DNA from: CAWCUK01 sp963798775
GTDB lineage: Bacteria; Bacteroidota; Ignavibacteria; Ignavibacteriales; Ignavibacteriaceae
Assembly (NCBI GenBank): GCA_963798775.1
Contig: CAWCUK010000001.1
Coordinates: forward strand, 558,001-622,000
DNA: 64,000 nucleotides
Reading direction: 5' to 3'
Position numbers and translations under genes: made by a program. The notes beneath the pieces are model-generated. The model had not been told where the DNA came from and ran no database searches. It saw only the letters and a list, made by a program, of their open reading frames with translations. Each line of letters begins with the position of its first letter. Position 1 is the first letter of the stretch. Positions 53,092-61,493 of this stretch are shown in pieces.

Positions 53092-53998
53092 AACTAACTC
53101 TTTTTTTGTCTATTAATTCGGTTGCTAATAATCCGGAAAAGATAAAAACACAACCTAGCAATCCAAAATTAGAAATTTTTTCACTCAGCACAAAAAAGGC
53201 AAACACAGCGGAAAAAATAGGTTCGAAAGAAAATATAATTCCCGCTTTCGTCGGAGAAACTTCTTTTTGAAATTTAGTTTGCAAAGTAGTTGTAATTATT
53301 GTTGCGAGCAAAGCGGTGTAAAGAACCGCGAAAATTAAATTTCCGTTAAAAGTAAATTTTATAGTTTCAATATTTGTAAGCGAAAGTAGCACGGAAAAAA
53401 TAATTCCGCTTATACCCGTTACTGCTATCTGCATAAAAACAAGCGGCTTAAAGTCATGCCTTTTTGTGTAAATATCTATATAAACAATATAAAGCGCGAA
53501 AAATATCGCGCATATTAAAGTGAAAAAATCGCCAAGATTAAAATTACTTCCGATTTCCTTAAAAATATCAAAAAAAGAACTTCCCCTGCTTGATAAGAAC
53601 ATCAAACCTATTAGAACCAGTATTATTCCTATTATATTTCCTTTTTTAGGCATTCGTTTTTCAATTATTAGTTGAAAAATCGGAGTAAAAATAATGAAGG
53701 TTCCGGTTATAAACGCGGATTTTGTGGCGGTGGTATAGTTTAAACCAATTGTTTGTGTAGCAAAACCGAGAAAATAAATTACTCCTAAAATGAATCCCGC
53801 AAATAAAGCAGCTTTATTTGTTTTTTTAAGAATTTTAAATAAGAAAGGAAAAATTATTAATGCGGCAAGAGTAAAGCGGATAGAAACAAAAAGCATAGGA
53901 GAAACATCTTGAAGGGCGTTTTTAATAATTACAAAAGTTCCGCCCCAAATAAGCGTGTTTAATAAAAGTGCTCCTTCGCCTCTGTACTTTTTTAGCAC
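53078..53998 (-). CDS. EamA/DMT-family transporter
   Basis: 306 residues with ten predicted membrane helices in two EamA repeats: LLNTLIWGGTFVIIKNAL at the start and KAGIIFSFEPIFSAVFAFFVL in the second repeat. It is a drug/metabolite-type permease, probably exporting a small metabolite. The substrate cannot be deduced. It sits directly after era with a 3-bp gap. Confidence 0.92.
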   Translation of the reverse strand: MLKKYRGEGALLLNTLIWGGTFVIIKNALQDVSPMLFVSIRFTLAALIIFPFLFKILKKTNKAALFAGFILGVIYFLGFATQTIGLNYTTATKSAFITGTFIIFTPIFQLIIEKRMPKKGNIIGIILVLIGLMFLSSRGSSFFDIFKEIGSNFNLGDFFTLICAIFFALYIVYIDIYTKRHDFKPLVFMQIAVTGISGIIFSVLLSLTNIETIKFTFNGNLIFAVLYTALLATIITTTLQTKFQKEVSPTKAGIIFSFEPIFSAVFAFFVLSEKISNFGLLGCVFIFSGLLATELIDKKRVSYGQK

Positions 53999-54001
53999 CG
54001 G

Positions 54002-54910
54002 TTACTCGTTCTCCTTTGAATAACCAAAAGATCTAAGCATCTTTTCATCAGAGCGCCATTTTTTTCTAACCTTTACACGGAGCTCTAAATAAACCGGGCG
54101 TTCTAAAAATTCTTCAATTGAAGTTCGGGCAACTTGTCCTAATTTTTTTATAGCGGCGCCTTGTTTACCTATTATTATTCCTTTTTGGCTGTCTTTTTCA
54201 ACTACAATTTCGGCTTGAATAAAATCTTTTCTGTTTTCTCTTTCTTTGAAATCCGCTATTACAACTTCAATACTGTAAGGAATTTCTTCCTGAAACTGCT
54301 CTAAAATTTTTTCGCGAATAATTTCCGAGACAAAAAATCTTTCATTCTCATTTGTTACCGCGTCATCAGGATAAAATTTGGGATTTTCCGGCAGAAGTTC
54401 TATTATAGTCTGTACAACACTTTGAATATTTATTCCAATCGTTGCGGAAATAGGAATAACTTTTTCAAACTTTTTAGTTTCTTCAAATTTATTTATTAAA
54501 GATTGAACTTTCTCCTGCGTTGAAAGATCAATTTTATTTAGAATTAAGATCTTTGGATTTTTACTTTTATTAATAATTTGTGAAACTATTTCATCGTCAT
54601 TAAAGGAATTACCTTCGGGATCGATACCTAAATCAACAATAAAAATAATAACATCCGCGTCTTTAACAGAATCTGAAACAGATTCCATCATTTTTTCCTG
54701 CAGCAGATAATTGGGTTTTAAAATTCCCGGCGTATCAAGAAAAATAATTTGATAATCTTCGGCGGAAAGAATTCCTAAAATTTTCCTTCTTGTAGTCTGG
54801 GGTTTATTTGTAGTAATAGAAAGTTTTTGACCCAGAATGGAATTCATTAAAGTTGATTTACCTGCATTAGGTTTGCCTAAAATGGCCACATATCCTGCTT
54901 TTGTACTCAT
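54002..54910 (-). CDS. era: GTPase Era
   Basis: 302 residues. Essential 16S rRNA-binding GTPase for 30S maturation. The G domain has G1 GKPNAGKSTLMN, G3 DTPGILKPNYLL and G4 LNKIDL. The C-terminal KH domain carries GIIIGKQGAAIKKLG. The size matches the family (about 300). It lies 13 bp after YbjQ. Confidence 0.97.
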   Translation of the reverse strand: MSTKAGYVAILGKPNAGKSTLMNSILGQKLSITTNKPQTTRRKILGILSAEDYQIIFLDTPGILKPNYLLQEKMMESVSDSVKDADVIIFIVDLGIDPEGNSFNDDEIVSQIINKSKNPKILILNKIDLSTQEKVQSLINKFEETKKFEKVIPISATIGINIQSVVQTIIELLPENPKFYPDDAVTNENERFFVSEIIREKILEQFQEEIPYSIEVVIADFKERENRKDFIQAEIVVEKDSQKGIIIGKQGAAIKKLGQVARTSIEEFLERPVYLELRVKVRKKWRSDEKMLRSFGYSKENE

Positions 54911-54923
54911 ACTACTTTCTTAA

Positions 54924-55253
54924 TTAATCTTCATAAAAAACAGCGGTACCGCTTGCGGAAACCATCAGCATATTTCCTCCGCCGGAACCGCCGATTGTTT
55001 CATAATCTAAATCTATACCGATTACAGCGTTTGCGCCCAAAGCTCTTGCTTGGTCAACCATTTCACTTACGGCAATATTTTTAGCCTCTCTTAATTCTTT
55101 TTCGTAAGAAGCCGATCTTCCCCCTACTATATCGCGTATTCCCGCAAAAAGATCTTTAAATATATTAGCGCCCATAATAGCTTCGCCGCTTACAAGCCCT
55201 AAATATTTTGTTACTCTTTTTCCTTCAATAGTGTGTGTGGTAATAGTTAACAT
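54924..55253 (-). CDS. YbjQ-family (DUF74) protein
   Basis: 109 residues of the YbjQ/UPF0145 heavy-metal-binding-like family: GLVSGEAIMGANIFKDLFAG at the start, then REAKNIAVSEMVDQARALGANAVIGIDLDYE. These small cytoplasmic proteins form pentamers and have no settled function. It heads the operon that continues with era. Confidence 0.9.
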   Translation of the reverse strand: MLTITTHTIEGKRVTKYLGLVSGEAIMGANIFKDLFAGIRDIVGGRSASYEKELREAKNIAVSEMVDQARALGANAVIGIDLDYETIGGSGGGNMLMVSASGTAVFYED

Positions 55254-55342
55254 TCTAACTCCTTAATTAACTTTGTTTACAATATTAAATATACAAACAA
55301 TGAATAAACTTTTTTTGCCTTTAAGCAAAATTTTTTAAAATA

Positions 55343-55378
55343 AAAAACGGTTATCGTTTTTCCGGATAACCGTTTTTT
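55343..55378. terminator. Terminator of the sigma/anti-sigma operon
   Basis: A-run then ACGGTTATC / GATAACCGT stem and a T-run, with a short loop. It lies 20 bases past the anti-sigma stop and before the YbjQ gene. Confidence 0.85.
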
Positions 55379-55397
55379 CTAATATTTTAGGATCTGT

Positions 55398-55928
55398 TTA
55401 ATGAGAATTCAAATTACTTAAACTTTCTTTTGAATGTTTATGATTTTCAAAGAAAAAGTAGGCGCTTATTAAAATTATAAACGAGAATAAAGAACCTATT
55501 ACGGAAAGATTGGCAGAGGAGAAAATATTTTTAAATCTTTCCGTTAAAGAAATAAAGTAATTAATAAAATTATCAAAAGAAGTTGCTGATTGAGGAGCCG
55601 ATTTTATGCCTTCCAAAATTCCCGCGAATAAATATCCTACTATTCCAAGAGCGATAATAACGAAAATAGAAGATAATGTAAGAATGAATACTTTGTCTTT
55701 TTTCTTAGCTTTAAATTTATATCCTATTTTAGACATTACCGCGGAAGTAAAATCGAGCGAAACCTTATACTCTTTCATCCGGTTCAGTTCTTTATCAATT
55801 CCTTGAAAAGCGGCCACTCTTTTTCTCAATTCTTCCGAATCATTTAATTCTTTACGCAATAAATCCGTTTCTGCTTGAGTAAGTTCTCCGTCTATATATC
55901 TATTAATAAATTCATCATCAATAATCAT
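55398..55928 (-). CDS. Anti-sigma factor-like membrane protein
   Basis: 176 residues. The cytoplasmic N-terminus (MIIDDEFINRYIDGELTQAE, 1-70) has the helical anti-sigma layout but no zinc-binding HxxxCxxC. One membrane helix spans about 80-105, and a second lies near 142-162 (VIGSLFSFIILISAYFFF). The ATG overlaps the sigma gene stop by 4 bp, the standard arrangement for a cognate sigma/anti-sigma pair. It is predicted to hold the sigma factor at the membrane until a signal releases it; the signal is not known. Confidence 0.82.
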   Translation of the reverse strand: MIIDDEFINRYIDGELTQAETDLLRKELNDSEELRKRVAAFQGIDKELNRMKEYKVSLDFTSAVMSKIGYKFKAKKKDKVFILTLSSIFVIIALGIVGYLFAGILEGIKSAPQSATSFDNFINYFISLTERFKNIFSSANLSVIGSLFSFIILISAYFFFENHKHSKESLSNLNSH

Positions 55929-56491
55929 AACATCTCCGTTATATAGTTATTTTTTATAACTAAATCTTTTAAAGCGTTTCTCGATCTGTGCAGGATTACT
56001 TTAACGTTAGAAACCGAAATTTCCATCACTTCACTTATTTCTTCACAACTCATATCATTTAAGTAAAACATATTTATTACAGCCGAATATTTTGTCGGAA
56101 GTTTTTCAATTACTTCTCCGACAAATTTTGCGAGATCTTTTTTTTCGTGCTCATTATAATCATAACTACTCCGTAAATCATAATGATCTTCAATAGAGGA
56201 CATTTCATTTTCAATTTTTCTTTTTTTGGCGCTCACTCTGGTTAATGCGGTGTTATAAACAATTCTATAAAACCATGTTGAAAATTTTGCCTCTTGCTTG
56301 AACGTCGAAAGTCCGTTAAACGCTTTTAAAAAACAATCTTGTAGAACTTCTTCGGCTTCCATTTCATTTTTAAGCAGCCTTACAAGTAAAGAAAAAGCGC
56401 GATTTTTATATCTATCTATTAAAATAGAAAAATCAGACTGATTTCCTCTTTTTACCGATTCAATTATTTCTATATCAGAGAGACTCTTCAT
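55925..56491 (-). CDS. ECF-type RNA polymerase sigma factor
   Basis: 188 residues. Sigma-70 region 2 (DFSILIDRYKNRAFSLLVRL, then EEVLQDCFLKAFNGLSTF and FSTWFYRIVYNTAL) and region 4 (LPTKYSAVINMFYLNDMSCE, ISEVMEISVSNVKVILHRSR) are present. It lacks region 3, as in ECF factors. A GTAACC-N16-GTC promoter-like element directly upstream matches the tandem elements of the divergent gene at 56744, so it is probably autoregulated. Only about 10 bases separate the expected start site from the ATG. Confidence 0.94.
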   Translation of the reverse strand: MKSLSDIEIIESVKRGNQSDFSILIDRYKNRAFSLLVRLLKNEMEAEEVLQDCFLKAFNGLSTFKQEAKFSTWFYRIVYNTALTRVSAKKRKIENEMSSIEDHYDLRSSYDYNEHEKKDLAKFVGEVIEKLPTKYSAVINMFYLNDMSCEEISEVMEISVSNVKVILHRSRNALKDLVIKNNYITEML

Positions 56492-56507
56492 TTTTATTTA
56501 ATATTTT

Positions 56508-56532
56508 GACTTTAAAAAGGGAAAAAGGTTAC
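56508..56532 (-). promoter_or_regulatory. ECF-type promoter of the sigma operon
   Basis: Minus strand: GTAACC (56532-56527), 16-base spacer, GTC (56510-56508). It shares both boxes with the two promoters of the divergent gene at 56744. The GTC box lies 16 bases before the start codon, so the leader would be very short. Confidence 0.65.
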
Positions 56533-56620
56533 AAACATTTTTGGGAAAAAGAAGAAAAGTAAATTAAAATTCCGATAGATAAGTTAAATTTTAATTTCCC
56601 CTAAAGCAATAAATAGAAGT

Positions 56621-56646
56621 GTAACCTATCGCTAGAGAGTTTAGTC
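56621..56646 (+). promoter_or_regulatory. ECF-type promoter P1 of the membrane-protein gene
   Basis: GTAACC at 56621-56626, 17-base spacer, GTC at 56644-56646, followed by ATAAC. Same boxes and spacer length as P2. Confidence 0.6.
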
Positions 56647-56683
56647 ATAACTTCAGAGAACAAAAAATAACGAAAATAAAAGT

Positions 56684-56709
56684 GTAACCTAATAATAAAA
56701 GTTTTAGTC
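56684..56709 (+). promoter_or_regulatory. ECF-type promoter P2 of the membrane-protein gene
   Basis: GTAACC at 56684-56689, 17-base spacer, GTC at 56707-56709, 34 bases before the ATG at 56744. The flanks AAGTGTAACCTA and TTTTAGTC are also shared with P1. Confidence 0.65.
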
Positions 56710-56743
56710 TTAGTTATAGAATCAATTAGGAAAGGAGCCGCAA

Positions 56744-57100
56744 ATGACGGAAGGAATAATCGGAGTATTTATACCGATAATATTTATTTTAGTTGTAGGT
56801 TTAATATTTGTTGCAGCAATTTATTTTAGGGCAAGAGAAAGACAGATGTTAATCGATAAAGGACTGTCGGCAGACTCAATAAAGGAATTTTTTGAAACAA
56901 AAAAAGATCCTTACCGTTTGTTAAAATTCGGAATTATTGCGGTTGCTTTTGGGCTGGGGCTTGGTTTTGGCCTTATGCTGCAGGATTATACCGATAAAGA
57001 TTATTGGGTTGTACTATCTTTATTTACTTTAACCGGAATTGGATTTATCGGAGCTAATTTAATAGCGAATAAATTACAGGCAAAGAATCCTGTTCAATAA
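56744..57100 (+). CDS. Small membrane protein under ECF control (DUF6249-like)
   Basis: 118 residues with three membrane helices (about 7-27, 62-82 and 90-110). A cytoplasmic loop after helix 1 (RARERQMLIDKGLSADSIKEFF) is typical of DUF6249 proteins. A strong AGGAAAGGAG site precedes the start. It is divergent from the ECF sigma/anti-sigma operon and carries two tandem copies of the sigma-operon promoter motif, so it is probably a direct target. Its function is unknown. Confidence 0.85.
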   Translation: MTEGIIGVFIPIIFILVVGLIFVAAIYFRARERQMLIDKGLSADSIKEFFETKKDPYRLLKFGIIAVAFGLGLGFGLMLQDYTDKDYWVVLSLFTLTGIGFIGANLIANKLQAKNPVQ

Positions 57101-57106
57101 CAAAAA

Positions 57107-57131
57107 GGCTGTTCCTAAAAAAGGAACAGCC
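57107..57131. terminator. Bidirectional terminator
   Basis: GGCTGTTCC-TAAAAAA-GGAACAGCC between two converging genes, with A-rich sequence on the left for the minus direction. Confidence 0.85.
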
Positions 57132-57137
57132 CTGTTG

Positions 57138-58097
57138 TTACTCTTCAACTTCTTCTTCTTGAGCCTCAAGCCAGCGTTCACAATCAATGGCAGCCATACA
57201 TCCTGAACCGGCGGCTGTTACAGCCTGCCTATAAATTTTGTCGGCTACATCGCCTGCGGCAAAAACACCATCAACATTAGTATAAGTAGAACCCGGCTTA
57301 GTTTTTAAATAACCGGTTTCATCCATATTTAAAATATCTTTAAATAAATCTGTATTTGGTTTATGCCCTATTGCAATAAATAATCCGTCAGCATTTAATT
57401 CTTCTTTCTCAAGTGTTTTAGTATCTTCTAAAACAACACCTGTCATTACTTTTCTGCCGTTTTCATCTTTTCCTAGAACTTCAACAACAACTTTATTCAT
57501 TAAAAGTTTTACTTTAGGATTTTTCTTAACCCGGTTCAGCATTATTTTGGAAGCTCTAAATTCTTCACGGCGATGAATAACTACCACTTCAGACGCGTAT
57601 TTAGTTAAAAAATTTGCTTCTTCCATTGCCGTATCTCCCCCTCCTACTACAAGTACTTTAAGATTTTTAAAGAAAAATCCGTCGCAAGTTGCGCAAGCCG
57701 AAACTCCGTAACCCATAAATTTATTTTCACTTTCTAACCCGAGTAATTTAGCGGAAGCTCCGGTTGAAACTATAACGGCGTCCGCGGTATGTACTTCATC
57801 ATAAGATTTAAGTGTGAACGGACGTTTTGAAAAATCTACTTCGGTAATTTCTTTATAAAATGATTTTGCCCCGAATCTATGAACCTGCTTTCTCATTACA
57901 TCCATTAATTGCGGACCTTGAATTCCGGCTTCAAATCCGGGATAATTTTCTACTTCAGTGGTAATAGTTAATTGTCCGCCGGGCTGCATTCCTTCAAAAA
58001 TAACCGGATTTAAATTAGCGCGAGCGGTATATAATGCTGCCGTAAATCCCGCAGGGCCGGAACCTATTATTGCAACTTTATGATGATTTTCTGGCAT
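57138..58097 (-). CDS. trxB: Thioredoxin-disulfide reductase
   Basis: 319 residues. FAD domain GSGPAGFTAALYTARANL (near 12-29), the redox-active CATCDGFFFKN (near 137-147), NADPH domain VVGGGDTAMEEANFL (near 153) and C-terminal GVFAAGDVADKIYRQ. It reduces thioredoxin with NADPH in the cytoplasm. The acidic C-terminal tail is lineage-specific. Monocistronic, ending at the hairpin 57107-57131. Confidence 0.96.
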   Translation of the reverse strand: MPENHHKVAIIGSGPAGFTAALYTARANLNPVIFEGMQPGGQLTITTEVENYPGFEAGIQGPQLMDVMRKQVHRFGAKSFYKEITEVDFSKRPFTLKSYDEVHTADAVIVSTGASAKLLGLESENKFMGYGVSACATCDGFFFKNLKVLVVGGGDTAMEEANFLTKYASEVVVIHRREEFRASKIMLNRVKKNPKVKLLMNKVVVEVLGKDENGRKVMTGVVLEDTKTLEKEELNADGLFIAIGHKPNTDLFKDILNMDETGYLKTKPGSTYTNVDGVFAAGDVADKIYRQAVTAAGSGCMAAIDCERWLEAQEEEVEE

Positions 58098-58132
58098 TTT
58101 TTACTCCAACTATATTAGTATTTTTTTAAAAT

Positions 58133-59092
58133 TTATTGTGCTAAAAATTCAAATAATTCATTTTCAACTTCAAAAACTGAAAGAGAGCTTAGTAAAGGAT
58201 TATAATTTTTGTCGGAGAAAATTAATGAATAATTCCAATCATAAACAGGATCTCTTCCTATTATTTTCCAGGCACCTTCACTATTCATTTCTATTTGATT
58301 CAATTTTTTTGCTAAAGGTTCAAAATTTTTCCGTTTAATTGTTTTCTCTTCTCCGGTGTCAAACCAAGTTCGATATTTGTATTCTATTTGATATAGATGT
58401 TTTTCTTCATTTTTAACGGCTGACAATACAACATCAAAATCAGCATGTTTAAATTTTGCCACGGGATGCAAGATAAAATCCGATTCGATGACGGAAAGAT
58501 AACAGTCGCCGTAATTACTAAAAACAGAGTTTTTAGTTAAAAAAGATTCTTCCGATTTTGAATAATAATTAAATTCTTCTCTCCAATACTTTTCATATTT
58601 ATCAATATTTTTTACTATCTCCGGCAGAAGTTGAAAAACAGTTTGATAAATTATTTGCATTGCTTTAGGATAATTACCCTGGGAGAGAATATTTTTCAAT
58701 AAACTTTTCTCTTCATTTACAAAGGATTCAATTACGGTGTTGGCGTTAAAAGCATCTTCCGTCGTGAATTCAGCAAAATCTCCGGTTCTTGCAATATATA
58801 TTAAGGAAGATTTATATTTTTTTGCTTCTTCTGGAAAAAGAAGAGTGAAGGAACTAATTACGCCGTCAGCATCATAATGATTATTTGAAACAACATCTAT
58901 GCCGTTTAGATATTTTTCTTTTTCCGGATGCTCAATTAATTTAAACGCCATTTCTGTTGTGGTCGGGGCTTTTAATTCCGACGGCGATTTATTTCCCACC
59001 CAATGGCTTAACTGAAGTTTAGCGTCAAATGCGCCGTCAACACTAATTACATTATCACGTGAAGTAAGTAGCGGTTCAAATTTAAAAATCAT
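58133..59092 (-). CDS. Protein of unknown function with HYDADG motif
   Basis: 319 residues, no signal peptide, membrane helix or named family that I can assign with confidence. A DVVSNNHYDADGVISSFTLL segment (near 65-85) resembles the DHH-type metal motif but lacks the rest of the DHH phosphoesterase pattern. The opening CDS segment ISVDGAFDAKLQLSHWVGN looks conserved, and the rest is helical and rich in Glu/Lys/Tyr. It lies 2 bp from the queG stop, so it shares an operon with the queuosine gene and may be downstream of it. Confidence 0.75.
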   Translation of the reverse strand: MIFKFEPLLTSRDNVISVDGAFDAKLQLSHWVGNKSPSELKAPTTTEMAFKLIEHPEKEKYLNGIDVVSNNHYDADGVISSFTLLFPEEAKKYKSSLIYIARTGDFAEFTTEDAFNANTVIESFVNEEKSLLKNILSQGNYPKAMQIIYQTVFQLLPEIVKNIDKYEKYWREEFNYYSKSEESFLTKNSVFSNYGDCYLSVIESDFILHPVAKFKHADFDVVLSAVKNEEKHLYQIEYKYRTWFDTGEEKTIKRKNFEPLAKKLNQIEMNSEGAWKIIGRDPVYDWNYSLIFSDKNYNPLLSSLSVFEVENELFEFLAQ

Positions 59093-59094
59093 TT

Positions 59095-60030
59095 TTACCC
59101 CCTTTTGGATATTTTTAAAAATTCTGCGTTTCTTTTTAATCCTTTTAATTTTGATCGGAGAATAGGACTTTTGTGAAATTTCTCTTTGAATTCTTTATTC
59201 TCCATATTTAAGATTTCATCAAGATTTATTTCTTTATTTTTTTCTTTGGGATTAAATTCTTCAATATTTGTTAAAAAAGAAAATTTATTATTCCATGGAC
59301 AAACATCCTGGCAAATATCGCAGCCGAAAATCCAGCCGTCAAACTGCTCATTAAATTTTTCCGGAATCTCTCCTTTATTTTCAATTGTTAAATAGGAAAT
59401 ACATTTATTTGCATCAATAACATATTCCTCAACAATAGCCCCGGTTGGGCATGCATCCAAACAAGCGGTGCAGGAACCGCAGTAATCCGGAACTTCTTCC
59501 GAATAAGTAAAATTATAATTCGTTATAATTGTAGAAAGAAAAATCCAGCTTCCTAAACCGCGATTTATAATATTTGTATGTTTTCCCATCCAGCCTATAC
59601 CTGCTTTAACAGCCCAAGCTTTATCCATTACAGGACCGGTATCAACATAAGATTTTGATTTGAACGCGGGATCAATTTTTTTCAATTCTTCTTCAAGTTT
59701 CGCGAGTTTTTCCCAAATAATAAAATGATAATCAGTTCCCCATGCATAACGAGAAACTTTTCCGGAACCGGGAGTATCAGAAAATTTTTCCTTTGTGCAG
59801 TAATTTAGTCCTAAGGAAATTACAGATTTCGCTCCCGAAAGTATTTCAGAAACATTTTTTCTTCTGTCTAAATTCCTCTCCATATAAGTCATTCCGGCTT
59901 GATAACCTTTTTTAAGCCATTTTTCGAGATAATCTATTTCATCTTTGAATTCTTCGGCTTTAGCAAATCCTACTAAATCAAACCCGATTTCTTTTGCTTT
60001 TTCTTCAACAGCGGCATTTGTAATTTTCAT
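59095..60030 (-). CDS. queG: Epoxyqueuosine reductase
   Basis: 311 residues. Last step of queuosine synthesis in tRNA, reducing epoxyqueuosine with a cobalamin and Fe-S clusters. Motifs: AKEIGFDLVGFAKAEEF, AGMTYMERNLDRRKNVSEIL, YAWGTDYHFIIWEKL, KSYVDTGPVMDKAWAVKAGI and GWMGKHTNIINRGLGSW. Two 4Fe-4S sites read CGSCTACLDACPTGA and CDICQDVCPWN. The C-terminal HEAT domain of the longer enzymes is absent, as in many QueG. Confidence 0.95.
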   Translation of the reverse strand: MKITNAAVEEKAKEIGFDLVGFAKAEEFKDEIDYLEKWLKKGYQAGMTYMERNLDRRKNVSEILSGAKSVISLGLNYCTKEKFSDTPGSGKVSRYAWGTDYHFIIWEKLAKLEEELKKIDPAFKSKSYVDTGPVMDKAWAVKAGIGWMGKHTNIINRGLGSWIFLSTIITNYNFTYSEEVPDYCGSCTACLDACPTGAIVEEYVIDANKCISYLTIENKGEIPEKFNEQFDGWIFGCDICQDVCPWNNKFSFLTNIEEFNPKEKNKEINLDEILNMENKEFKEKFHKSPILRSKLKGLKRNAEFLKISKRG

Positions 60031-60048
60031 AAAATAAAATCTAAATTT

Positions 60049-60432
60049 TTACCATAGTAATTTCTTTTTAAATACTTTCACCCAAATTCTATCATTAACA
60101 ATTTTCACTTCATAAGCATCAAGTCCTTTTCGGCCGGTAGGCATTTTGCCGGTTTTTAAATCGAACATCCAGCCGTGCGCGGGACAAACAACGCAGCCCT
60201 CTTCAATAAATCCGTCATAAATTAATGGCGAATGCTGATGAGGACAAATATTATTTAACGCATATATTTCATTATTAACTTTAAAGAGAGCAATTTCAAC
60301 ATCATCAATTAAAAATCTTTTTCCGCGTTCTTTCTTAAGCTCGTAAACAGAACATACATCAAAAAAGCCTTGAAGTTCATCTATTTCAGAGTTCTCCGAA
60401 TTTTTCATCAAATCTAAATCCTTTTTCATCAA
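60049..60432 (-). CDS. Rieske-type [2Fe-2S] protein
   Basis: 127 residues, or 119 if the in-frame ATG at 60408 is used. A small NirD-like Rieske domain: the cluster ligands are CPHQHSPLIYDG and CVVCPAHGWMFDLKTG (C-x-H and C-x2-H). It has no signal peptide, so it is cytoplasmic. It overlaps the 3' end of the MBL hydrolase gene by 47 bp, so it is translated in coupling with it. No large nitrite-reductase or dioxygenase subunit is adjacent, so its electron partner is unknown. Confidence 0.9.
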   Translation of the reverse strand: MMKKDLDLMKNSENSEIDELQGFFDVCSVYELKKERGKRFLIDDVEIALFKVNNEIYALNNICPHQHSPLIYDGFIEEGCVVCPAHGWMFDLKTGKMPTGRKGLDAYEVKIVNDRIWVKVFKKKLLW

Positions 60433-61237
60433 GTTTTACAGTTGCACAAACAGTTTCAGGATCGTGCTCAAAAATTAATTTCCAATTTTCTTCGACAGCT
60501 TTTGCAAGAATTTTCTTTTTTTCTTCAACAGTTTTTAGCGGCTGTAAATCGTATCCCATCACATAAGGAAGCGGAATATGATTTACTGTCGGTAGAAGAT
60601 CGCAACAGTATAAATATGTTTTGGAAGAATCGGAAATTTTAAGAAGCTGCTGCGCGAATGTATGTCCGTTTACTAAAAGAAATTCTATTTCATCATCGAA
60701 AGATACTTCCCCTTCAAAAAATTCCAATACTCCTTCTTCCACCAACGGTAAAAAATTATCTTTTATATAACTTCCTCTGTCTCTTTCGGAAGGATTTTTA
60801 GCCCATTCAAAATTTTCTTTTTGAACATAATATTTAGCATTCTGAAAAGCTGGAATTAATTTTCCGTTCTCCAATTTGGTTGAGCCGCCGGTATGATCGA
60901 AATGGAGATGAGTTAAAATTACATCAGTAATGTCATCGGGAGCTAAATTTAATTTTTCTAATGCGGAATTTAGAGAGCGCTGCTGATCGATCGCGTAAAT
61001 ATTCTTCGCTTTATCGTCCCACTTTTGTCCCATTCCTGTATCAACCAATATATTCCGTTTCCCATCCCGCAACAGTAAATTTCTGGTAGCAAGTTTAATC
61101 CTATTTAAATCATCGGCCGGATTAGTTTTATTCCATAGCGGTTTCGGAATAATACCGAACATTGCGCCGCCGTCAAGTCCGAAATATCCCGAATTAAGTA
61201 CATTTAACCTGTATTTCCCCACTTTTATACCATTCAT
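60386..61237 (-). CDS. MBL-fold metallo-hydrolase
   Basis: 283 residues. The metal motif is ILTHLHFDHTGG (near 110-121) with the further His in LVNGHTFAQQLLKIS and the final His near FEHDPETVC. The layout, with GMFGIIPKPLWNKTNPADDLN before the domain, resembles the AHL-lactonase/quorum-quenching-like branch. Substrate unknown. It overlaps the Rieske gene, so the two may form a redox-hydrolase unit. Confidence 0.88.
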   Translation of the reverse strand: MNGIKVGKYRLNVLNSGYFGLDGGAMFGIIPKPLWNKTNPADDLNRIKLATRNLLLRDGKRNILVDTGMGQKWDDKAKNIYAIDQQRSLNSALEKLNLAPDDITDVILTHLHFDHTGGSTKLENGKLIPAFQNAKYYVQKENFEWAKNPSERDRGSYIKDNFLPLVEEGVLEFFEGEVSFDDEIEFLLVNGHTFAQQLLKISDSSKTYLYCCDLLPTVNHIPLPYVMGYDLQPLKTVEEKKKILAKAVEENWKLIFEHDPETVCATVKLDEKGFRFDEKFGEL

Positions 61238-61493
61238 TTTAAACCTTCATAATTATTGAAAATATAAAAGAAAATTCATGATCCTATAAAAAAATTTCAG
61301 GTATTTATCTAAAGTATTTCAGGGAATACCCGATGGTATGTTTAGCACCCAAATTTTAAGTTAGAACCAGATGATTTTGAAAATAAAAATAAAGAAGATT
61401 ACGAAAAGGTAAAAGGAATATAAAGAGACCGTCTAAGCGGAAGCAAGAAACCAAAACTATTTTCAGAGATTTTTTTAAGAAAGGCAGATTAAG

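Noticed and set aside
61335..61420. Possible 30-residue peptide (FKLEPDDFENKNKEDYEKVKG region)
   Set aside because: It opens after a TAG with no usable start, and needs an extra base to join an upstream ATG. Coding bias alone over 25 codons is not enough.
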